A stretch of DNA of 13,273 bases, taken from Streptomycetales bacterium. GTDB lineage: Bacteria > Actinomycetota > Actinomycetes > Prado026. A program made the position numbers and the translations under genes. The notes beneath the pieces are model-generated. The model was not told where the DNA came from and made no database searches. It saw only the letters and a list, made by a program, of their open reading frames with translations. Shown piece by piece: positions 5,646 through 11,338 of this stretch (position 1 is the first letter of the stretch; each line of letters begins with the position of its first letter). Where the stretch lies: positions 1-13,273 of the forward strand of contig JANYIP010000220.1 of the NCBI GenBank assembly GCA_025361995.1, written 5' to 3'.

Positions 5646-6902
5646 GTGGACGCCTCGCCCCCTCGACTGGTCACCCTGGTGCTCTGCCTGCCGGACGGAA
5701 CAGTCCTCGGCGCGCTGCCAGCGCAGGAGATGCCCATCGGCTGGTGGCCGGAGGTGTCGGACGTCGTCGCCGCGACCCGAGCCACCTACGGGTTGGACGT
5801 CATCGTCCTGCGCCTCCTCCGGGCCGAGCTGCGGCAACCTCCAGGCGGAGCGGTGACCTATCTCGCCGAGGTCACCAGCGTCCCCCTCCCCGCCGTACCG
5901 CTCGCATCCGTCTCGGGGGACCCGATCGCGGAGCAGCCGTACCGGCAGACCTGGGCCAGACCCGGCGGTCCGGCCACCCACGTCGCCTGGGCCGAGCACG
6001 AGCTGACGAGGCTTGGCGTCAGTCGCCGCGGACCGCCGCAGCAGATCCGTACCTGGAACCTGTCAACCCTGTGGCGGTTCCCCGTCGCGGTCGGCACCCA
6101 GGACAGCACCGCCGCATGGCTCAAGGTTGTGCCGCCGTTCTTCGCCCACGAGGGCGCGCTGATGGAACGGCTGGAACAGCTCAACCCGGCCGTGATCCCC
6201 GCGGTGCTTGCCACGGACGGTCCGCGCCTGCTCCTGGCCGAGCTCGCCGGCCACGAGCTCTACGAGGCGCGGATGCCCGAGCTGCTGAGCATGGTCGACC
6301 TGCTGGTCGGTCTGCAGGTCACCTGGTCGACTCGGCTCGACGAGCTCGGTGCCCTCGGACTCCCCGACTGGCGGGCGGCGTCGTTCCCGCGGCTCGCCGA
6401 GCACGCCGTGGCCGCGACCGCCGACCTCGATGCCGGCACCCGGGAGCTCCTGCACGACCTGCTGGCCGGTCTGCCCGACCGCTTCGACGCGTTGGCGACG
6501 TGCGGGGTCCCGGAGACGTTGGTGCACGGCGACTTCCACCCGGGCAACCTGCGCAGCGCGAGCTCCAGCGATGCCGCCGACCTGCGCCTGTACGACTGGG
6601 GCGACGGCGGTGTGGGCCACCCGCTGCTCGACCAGGCCGCCTTCCTTCAGCGCCTGTCCGAGCCCGACCAGGCGGTGGCGCAGGAGCACTGGGCCCGGCT
6701 GTGGCGAGCGGCCGTCCCGGGGTGCGAACCGGAGCGGGCCGCAGCGCTGCTCGCCCCGGTGGCAGCGCTGCGCCAGGCGTTGATCTACCAGATGTTCCTC
6801 GACAACATCGAGCCTGACGAGCAGGTGTACCACCGCGACGACCCGGCCCAGTGGCTGCTCCGGGCCGCGCAGCGATTCGCTCGGGAGGGCAAGTCGACGT
6901 AA
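5646..6902 (+). CDS. Aminoglycoside phosphotransferase (APH) family protein with N-terminal extension
   Basis: Protein of 418 aa from GTG 5646. The frame opens at ATG 5604, but that codon overlaps the divergent gene's start and lies upstream of the -10 element. The C-terminal two-thirds is an APH/choline-kinase-like fold. The catalytic loop is VHGDFHPGNL (residues 293-302; D296, H298, N301) and the metal-binding segment is LYDWGDGGVGHPLLD (D317, D320). The first roughly 110 residues, including VTLVLCLPDGTVLGALPAQE and GGAVTYLAEV, form an additional domain with a faint Nudix-like feel but no Nudix box. The substrate is unknown. Kinases of this superfamily act on sugars, amino alcohols and other small molecules as well as antibiotics, so antibiotic resistance should not be assumed. 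Confidence 0.85.
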   Translation: MDASPPRLVTLVLCLPDGTVLGALPAQEMPIGWWPEVSDVVAATRATYGLDVIVLRLLRAELRQPPGGAVTYLAEVTSVPLPAVPLASVSGDPIAEQPYRQTWARPGGPATHVAWAEHELTRLGVSRRGPPQQIRTWNLSTLWRFPVAVGTQDSTAAWLKVVPPFFAHEGALMERLEQLNPAVIPAVLATDGPRLLLAELAGHELYEARMPELLSMVDLLVGLQVTWSTRLDELGALGLPDWRAASFPRLAEHAVAATADLDAGTRELLHDLLAGLPDRFDALATCGVPETLVHGDFHPGNLRSASSSDAADLRLYDWGDGGVGHPLLDQAAFLQRLSEPDQAVAQEHWARLWRAAVPGCEPERAAALLAPVAALRQALIYQMFLDNIEPDEQVYHRDDPAQWLLRAAQRFAREGKST

Positions 6903-6905
6903 GTT
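6900..6905 (+). promoter_or_regulatory. Possible -10 element (TAAGTT) for the aldo/keto reductase gene
   Basis: TAAGTT overlaps the stop codon of the phosphotransferase gene and would start a transcript with a leader of roughly 38 nt. A purine-rich GAAAGAAG (6936-6943), 6 nt before ATG 6950, may serve as a weak ribosome-binding site. The sequence also fits simple read-through from upstream. Confidence 0.25.
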
Positions 6906-6949
6906 CGGAGCACACCTCCCACCGAGCCTCAGGTCGAAAGAAGCCCCTC

Positions 6950-7930
6950 ATGCAGACCCGCTACCTCGGTACTCGCCGCCTCGCCGTCTCGGCCCTCGGG
7001 CTCGGGTGCATGGGCATGAACGAGTTCTACGGAGCGGGTGACGAGGCCGAGTCGGTCGCCGTCATCCACGCCGCGCTCGACGGCGGCTGCACGTTCCTCG
7101 ACACCGCCGACATGTACGGCCCGTTCACCAACGAACGCCTCGTCGGCCAGGCGATCGCCGGCCGCCGGGACGAGGTGGTGGTCGCCACCAAGTTCGGCAA
7201 CGAGCGCCGGGCCGACGGGTCGCGGGTCGGCATCAACGGCCGGCCTGAGTACGTCCGCGCCGCCTGCGACGCGTCGCTGGAGCGGCTCGGGGTCGATCAC
7301 ATCGATCTGTACTACCAGCACCGCGTGGACACCAGCGTCCCGATCGAGGAGACCGTCGGTGCGATGGCGGAGCTCGTCGCCGCAGGCAAGGTCACCCACC
7401 TCGGTCTGTCCGAGGCGGCCGCCGACACGATCCGCCGGGCGAACGCGGTGCACCCCATCACCGCCCTGCAGACCGAGTACAGCCTCTGGACCCGTGACCC
7501 CGAGGACGAGATCCTCGGTGTGGTGCGCGACCTCGGCATCGGCTTCGTCGCGTACAGCCCGCTGGGCCGCGGGTTCCTGACCGGCCGGTTCACCTCCGTC
7601 GACGACCTGCCCGACGGCGACTTCCGGCGGGTGAACCCGCGCTTCCAGGGCGAGAACTTCCAGCGCAACCTCGACGTCGTCACCCAGGTGCACGCCATCG
7701 CCGCCGAGATGGGCTGCAGCCCCGGTCAGCTGGCGATCGCCTGGCTGCTGGCCCAGGGCGACGACATCGTCCCGATCCCGGGGACCAAGCGGCTGAGCTA
7801 CCTCCAGGACAACCTCGGCGCGGTCGACGTCTCGCTGACGCCGCAGGACCTGGCCCGGATCGATGAGGTCGCCCCGGCGGGTTTCGCGGTCGGCGACCGG
7901 TACGCGGACATGAGCTCGATCAGCCGCTGA
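6950..7930 (+). CDS. Aldo/keto reductase
   Basis: Protein of 326 aa from ATG 6950; the frame is open upstream but that stretch lies in the previous gene and has no family similarity. It is a complete TIM-barrel NADPH-dependent oxidoreductase. The catalytic tetrad is visible as D51 and Y56 (FLDTADMYG), K81 (VVATKFG) and H124 (LYYQHRVD). The C-terminal cofactor-binding segment is IVPIPGTKR (273-281). The length and the pattern SALGLGCMGMNEFYG place it in the subgroup close to plant and bacterial auxin-induced/YajO-like reductases. Such enzymes reduce aldehydes or ketones in the cytoplasm; the substrate here is unknown. Its TGA overlaps the ATG of the next gene by one base, so the two are co-translated. 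Confidence 0.95.
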   Translation: MQTRYLGTRRLAVSALGLGCMGMNEFYGAGDEAESVAVIHAALDGGCTFLDTADMYGPFTNERLVGQAIAGRRDEVVVATKFGNERRADGSRVGINGRPEYVRAACDASLERLGVDHIDLYYQHRVDTSVPIEETVGAMAELVAAGKVTHLGLSEAAADTIRRANAVHPITALQTEYSLWTRDPEDEILGVVRDLGIGFVAYSPLGRGFLTGRFTSVDDLPDGDFRRVNPRFQGENFQRNLDVVTQVHAIAAEMGCSPGQLAIAWLLAQGDDIVPIPGTKRLSYLQDNLGAVDVSLTPQDLARIDEVAPAGFAVGDRYADMSSISR

Positions 7931-8832
7931 TGCGCCGGCTCCTGGCCGCCGCGCTGGCCGGCGCGAGCGCCCTGGCACTGGTGCTTGCCGGGGTCGCCTG
8001 GTGGACCTCGAACACCGCGCTCGACACCGACCGCTTCGTCGCAGTCGTCGGCCCGGTGATCGACCAGCCACCGGTACGGGCCGCCATCACGACCACTGTC
8101 AGCAGCCAGCTGACCGCCCTGGTCGGCGTCCCGGCGCTCGAACCCGTGATCGCCGGCGAAGTCGGCACCGTCGTGGACGGCCCGCAGTTCCGGCCGGTCT
8201 GGCTCGCCGCCCTGACCCTCGCGCACCGGGACGTGGTCACGGCGCTGACCGGGCCGCAGGGTGCGGTCACCACTGTCAGCGGCGGCAAGGTGTCGGTGGA
8301 CCTCATCGAGGTCGTTGCCCAGGTCCTGTCCCGGCTGCCCGCCCCGGCGACCGCCGTCCTCGGCCGTGGCCGCTCCCTGCACGGGACGACCGGGACCTCG
8401 GCGGCCCAGGTCCGCGCCGCGGTCGCGACGTACCTCGGGCACCCGCTGCCTGCGGGGTTCGCCCTGGTCCCGTTGATGGACGCCAGCACGCTGGACCACG
8501 CCCGGACCGGGGTGCAGGCGCTGAACGGGTCGGTCTGGGTCCTCGGCGCCGCCGGCATCCTGGCGCTTGCCGCTGCGCTGGTGGTCTCCCGCCGGCGGCG
8601 CCGCACGGTCGGTCAGGTGGCGCTGTGGGGGGCGGCCTTCACGGCGCTGGCGTACCTCGGTCTGCGCCAGGTCTCGGGGCTGGCCACTGACGCGCTCCCG
8701 GCCGGCGGAGTGCGTCCGGTCGTCACAGCGGTCGTGACGGCGCTCTTCGACAGCCTGTGGGTGCCGGCGCTCGTGCTCTGCATCGCCGGGATCCTCGTTG
8801 GCATCGTCGGCTACCTCCCGCGAAGTCGCTAG
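7930..8832 (+). CDS. Hypothetical integral membrane protein, four predicted helices
   Basis: Protein of 300 aa beginning at an ATG that shares one base with the stop of the aldo/keto reductase gene. The first helix spans about residues 4-24. A long extracytoplasmic loop (about 25-200) opens with NTALDTDRFVAVVGPVIDQP, a motif seen in a widespread family of uncharacterised actinobacterial membrane proteins. Three more helices follow at about 201-220, 229-247 and 275-297, with an Arg cluster (RRRRR, 221-225) on the cytoplasmic side. No catalytic motif is visible and the function is unknown. Tight coupling to the reductase implies shared expression, though a functional link is not evident. The stop codon overlaps the -10 element of the next gene. 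Confidence 0.85.
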   Translation: MRRLLAAALAGASALALVLAGVAWWTSNTALDTDRFVAVVGPVIDQPPVRAAITTTVSSQLTALVGVPALEPVIAGEVGTVVDGPQFRPVWLAALTLAHRDVVTALTGPQGAVTTVSGGKVSVDLIEVVAQVLSRLPAPATAVLGRGRSLHGTTGTSAAQVRAAVATYLGHPLPAGFALVPLMDASTLDHARTGVQALNGSVWVLGAAGILALAAALVVSRRRRRTVGQVALWGAAFTALAYLGLRQVSGLATDALPAGGVRPVVTAVVTALFDSLWVPALVLCIAGILVGIVGYLPRSR

Positions 8833-8835
8833 AGT
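8830..8835 (+). promoter_or_regulatory. Putative -10 element (TAGAGT) for the DUF2630 gene
   Basis: TAGAGT, which includes the stop codon of the preceding gene, is followed by 7 nt and ATG 8843. The GGAAG directly abutting the ATG is too close to serve as a normal Shine-Dalgarno, so leaderless initiation is the simpler reading. Read-through from the upstream operon is also possible. Confidence 0.4.
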
Positions 8836-8842
8836 CCGGAAG

Positions 8843-9088
8843 ATGAATGAGCACGAGATCCTTGACCGCGTCCGCAGCCTCGTCGACGAGGAGCACCAGC
8901 TGCGTGCCCGTACCGCAGCCGGCGAGCTCTCGACCGAGGAGGAGCAGGCTCAGCTGAAGCAGCTCGAAGAGGCGCTCGACCAGGCCTGGGACCTGCTGCG
9001 CCAGCGCCGGGCACGGCAGGAGTTCGGGGCCAACCCCGACAGCGCGGCGGCCCGACCAGTCACCGAGGTCGAGGGCTACCTGCAGTGA
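8843..9088 (+). CDS. DUF2630 family protein
   Basis: Protein of 81 aa. ATG 8843 is chosen over the in-frame ATG at 8798 because the family begins at the equivalent of MNEHEILDRVRSLVDEEHQL and the longer form would run inside the upstream gene. The motifs LVDEEHQLRAR (13-23), a helical Glu/Gln-rich middle, and LDQAWDLLRQRRARQEFG (45-62) are characteristic of DUF2630, a small actinobacterial family. It is predicted to be almost wholly helical, a coiled-coil-like hairpin, with no membrane segment. The function is unknown. It sits between the membrane protein and amidohydrolase genes in the same orientation. Confidence 0.9.
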   Translation: MNEHEILDRVRSLVDEEHQLRARTAAGELSTEEEQAQLKQLEEALDQAWDLLRQRRARQEFGANPDSAAARPVTEVEGYLQ

Positions 9089-9110
9089 GCTCTGCGTCGC
9101 CGGACTCGGC

Positions 9111-10763
9111 GTGAGCTCAGGTCGCGCCGACCTGGTCATCACCGGGGCGCAGGTCTACGGAGCCGACGGCTGGTCCTCGGCGCTGGCGGTCCGCGACGGG
9201 TGCATCGTCGCGATCGGCACCGAGGACGAGGTACGGGACCAGGTCGGCTCCGCGGTCGACGCACTGCACCTGCCCGGCCGGCTGGTGCTGCCTGGCTTCG
9301 GCGACGCCCACGTCCACCCGCCGAACGCGGGGCGAAACCTGCTCACCATCGCCCTGGACCTGCACTCCGGTAGGACCGAGTACCTGGCGGTGATCGCGGC
9401 GTACGCAGCGGCGAACCCCGAGGTCGAGTGGATCAGCGGTGGCGGCTGGGCGATGGAGTACTTCCCCGGCGGCCTGCCGACCAAGGAGGACCTCGACGCG
9501 ATCGTCCCCGACCGGCCGGTGTTCCTCTACAACCGGGACGTGCACGGGGCCTGGGTCAACTCCCGCGCCCTGGAGATCGCCGGCATCGACCGGCTGACGC
9601 CCGACCCCGCTGACGGCCGGATCGAGCGCGACCCGGTGACGGGCGAGCCGACCGGCACGCTGCACGAGGGCGCCGCCTACAGCCTGGCCGACCGGTTCCT
9701 GCCCGAGCCGGCCCAGGCCGACTGGGAGGCAGCGATCCTGGCGGCCCAGCGCCACCTGCACAGCCTCGGGATCACCGCCTGGCAGGACGCCTGGGTCACC
9801 CCCGGGACCCAGCAGGCGTACCTCGCGCTGGCCGGCGACGGCCGGCTGACGGCCCGGGTGACCGGGGCGCTGTGGTGGGAACGCGCCGAGGGCCTGGAGC
9901 AGATCCCGTCCTTGCTCGCGCGCCGGGAGGACGCCACCGCACGCGGCGCCGGCCGGTTCCTGCCGAGCACGGTCAAGATCATGATCGACGGCGTCCTGGA
10001 GAACTTCACCGGTGCGCTGCTCGAGCCGTACTGCGACGGCTGCGGCGGCCACACCGACAACTCCGGGATCGCCTTCCTCGACCGGGATGAGCTGGCCGAG
10101 GCGGTCACCGCTCTCGACGGCCACGGCTTCCAGGTGCACATGCATGCCATCGGGGACCGGGCCGTCCGCAACTGCCTCGATGCGGTCGAGGCAGCGCGCA
10201 CCGCCAATGGCGACAGCGACCACCGCCACCACATCGCGCACATCCAGCTCGTGCAACCGGTCGACGTACACCGCTTCGCCGCTCTCAGCGTGACGGCGAA
10301 CTGCCAGGCGTACTGGGCCCAGTCGGAGCCGCAGATGGACGAGCTGACTCTGCCCTACCTGGGCGCCGATCGGGCCCGGCTGCAGTACCCGTTCGGTGAC
10401 CTGCGGCGCTCCGGTGCCCGGCTGGCGATGGGCAGCGACTGGCCGGTCACGACGGCGAACCCGCTGGAGCAGATCGAGGTCGCGGTCACCCGGGTGGACC
10501 CGGAGAACCGGGCCAACCCGCCGTTCCTGCCCGGCCAGCGGCTCACGCTGGCCGAGGCGGTCGGCGCGTTCACGGCCGGGTCTGCGTACGTCAACCACGA
10601 CGAGGACGACTCGGGCACGATCGAGGTCGGCAAGCGGGCCGACCTGGCGATCCTTGACCGCAACATCTTTGACCGCAACACCTTCGCCGAGCGTGCTGAC
10701 CCAGTCGCCGAAGCCCGGGTCGAGATGACCCTGGCGTCCGGCCAGGTCGTGTACGCACGCTGA
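9111..10763 (+). CDS. YtcJ-like amidohydrolase (amidohydrolase_3 family)
   Basis: Protein of 550 aa from GTG 9111, the only plausible start after the stop of the DUF2630 gene 22 nt upstream; no clear Shine-Dalgarno is present. It is a metal-dependent TIM-barrel hydrolase with the small beta domain split over both ends. Visible metal-site motifs are GFGDAHVHP (H67, H69), K289 in STVKIMIDG, HMHAIGDRAVR (H343, H345), HHIAHIQL (H377) and GSDWPV (D443). The C-terminal GTIEVGKRADLAIL segment is typical of amidohydrolases. The family includes N-substituted formamide deformylase and many uncharacterised amidases; the substrate is unknown. There is no signal peptide, so it is cytoplasmic. Confidence 0.93.
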   Translation: MSSGRADLVITGAQVYGADGWSSALAVRDGCIVAIGTEDEVRDQVGSAVDALHLPGRLVLPGFGDAHVHPPNAGRNLLTIALDLHSGRTEYLAVIAAYAAANPEVEWISGGGWAMEYFPGGLPTKEDLDAIVPDRPVFLYNRDVHGAWVNSRALEIAGIDRLTPDPADGRIERDPVTGEPTGTLHEGAAYSLADRFLPEPAQADWEAAILAAQRHLHSLGITAWQDAWVTPGTQQAYLALAGDGRLTARVTGALWWERAEGLEQIPSLLARREDATARGAGRFLPSTVKIMIDGVLENFTGALLEPYCDGCGGHTDNSGIAFLDRDELAEAVTALDGHGFQVHMHAIGDRAVRNCLDAVEAARTANGDSDHRHHIAHIQLVQPVDVHRFAALSVTANCQAYWAQSEPQMDELTLPYLGADRARLQYPFGDLRRSGARLAMGSDWPVTTANPLEQIEVAVTRVDPENRANPPFLPGQRLTLAEAVGAFTAGSAYVNHDEDDSGTIEVGKRADLAILDRNIFDRNTFAERADPVAEARVEMTLASGQVVYAR

Positions 10764-10774
10764 CTCCTCGGCGC

Positions 10775-10780
10775 TAGCCT
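10775..10780 (+). promoter_or_regulatory. Putative -10 element (TAGCCT) for the META-like gene
   Basis: TAGCCT is followed by 6 nt and ATG 10787, predicting a leaderless transcript. No Shine-Dalgarno and no clear -35 are present in the 23-bp intergenic gap. Confidence 0.45.
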
Positions 10781-10786
10781 GCGGCG

Positions 10787-11200
10787 ATGGACGATGACGA
10801 GCTCGACGCAGCGCTGGACGCACGTGAACGGCTGACGAGGCCGGACGGCTGGGCGGTGAGCAGCATCGACGCCGAGTCCCTCGGCGACGACGACCCCGCT
10901 CCCACGCTGATGCTCGACCCGGACGGCACCGTCACCGGGAGCACCGGCGTGAACCGGTTCCGCGGGACGTACGAGCTGAGCGACGCCGCGCTCGAGATCG
11001 ACTCACTCGTCAGCACCCGGATCGCCGGCTCCCCCGCAGCGACGGAGGTCGAGCACCACTTCCTGGAGGTGCTGGCCGAGCCGCTCGTCGTGCGGTGGGA
11101 CCACGCGACCCTCGTCCTGGAGTCCGATGCCGGCCAGCTGCGACTGGAGCCCGCGCCCGACGAGATCAGCGACCACTTCACCGACGACGAGCTCGGCTGA
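10787..11200 (+). CDS. Small acidic META/HslJ-like domain protein
   Basis: Protein of 137 aa from ATG 10787. Residues 51-64 (GSTGVNRFRGTYEL) resemble the GCNxxxGxY signature of META/HslJ (DUF306) domains, with the preceding LMLDPDGTVTG as the usual lead strand and a second half containing HATLVLESDAGQLRLEPA. The usual cysteine of the motif is absent. Unlike most META proteins it has no signal peptide or lipobox, and both ends are strongly acidic (MDDDELDAALD; ISDHFTDDELG), so it is probably cytoplasmic. The function of these domains is poorly known; a link to heat or antibiotic stress has been suggested for HslJ. The family assignment is probable rather than certain. Confidence 0.75.
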   Translation: MDDDELDAALDARERLTRPDGWAVSSIDAESLGDDDPAPTLMLDPDGTVTGSTGVNRFRGTYELSDAALEIDSLVSTRIAGSPAATEVEHHFLEVLAEPLVVRWDHATLVLESDAGQLRLEPAPDEISDHFTDDELG

Positions 11201-11216
11201 GGTTCCGGGCGCGCAT

Positions 11217-11255
11217 TCCCAGCCAACTCCCAGGTTGCTCGGGGGCTGCTCGCAG
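11217..11255 (+). promoter_or_regulatory. Phased direct repeats upstream of the efflux operon
   Basis: TCCCAG occurs at 11217-11222 and again at 11228-11233, and a related TCGCAG at 11250-11255. Their starts fall on an 11-bp grid (the 11239 position holds a degenerate TCGGGG). One-helical-turn direct repeats are the usual layout of OmpR/PhoB-type response-regulator sites. The following 80 bp hold no TAnnnT -10 box, only the weak CAGGAT at 11253-11258, as expected for an activator-dependent promoter. The regulator is not in this window. Confidence 0.45.
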
Positions 11256-11328
11256 GATGCCCGACGAGGGTGGGTGTCCTGTGTGGCTGGCGCCGCGGCG
11301 ACGTCGTGCCGCAGCCGGGTCAGGTGTC

Positions 11329-11335
11329 GGGAGGG
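11329..11335 (+). promoter_or_regulatory. Shine-Dalgarno (GGGAGGG) fixing the adaptor gene start
   Basis: GGGAGGG lies 3 nt before GTG 11339, with the GGAGG core 4 nt away. It favours GTG 11339 over the in-frame ATG at 11270, whose extra 23 residues do not resemble a membrane-protein N-terminus. Confidence 0.55.
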
Positions 11336-11338
11336 TAC

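Noticed and set aside
5606..5785. Upstream starts for the minus-strand isomerase-like gene (up to 5785)
   Set aside because: They would run through the divergent phosphotransferase gene, and the family-type N-terminus begins at MPLAYDVLLDRL.
5646..6902. Calling the phosphotransferase an aminoglycoside resistance gene
   Set aside because: The APH fold motifs are shared by many metabolic kinases, and the N-terminal extension differs from known resistance enzymes. There is no resistance or mobile-element context.
6929..8071. A 380-codon open frame on the minus strand opposite the aldo/keto reductase gene
   Set aside because: It is the antisense shadow of a gene with a complete catalytic tetrad, and its composition is atypical for a protein.
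9085..9118. GTGAGCTC repeated at 9085 and 9111 as a possible regulatory repeat
   Set aside because: Two 8-bp matches across a stop/start junction are easily coincidental, and the first copy includes the DUF2630 stop codon.
9117..10823. A 568-codon open frame on the minus strand opposite the amidohydrolase gene
   Set aside because: Its product is low-complexity Arg/Gly/Val/Asp-rich with no domain, and it mirrors a gene with clear metal-site motifs. Long antisense frames are expected in GC-rich DNA.
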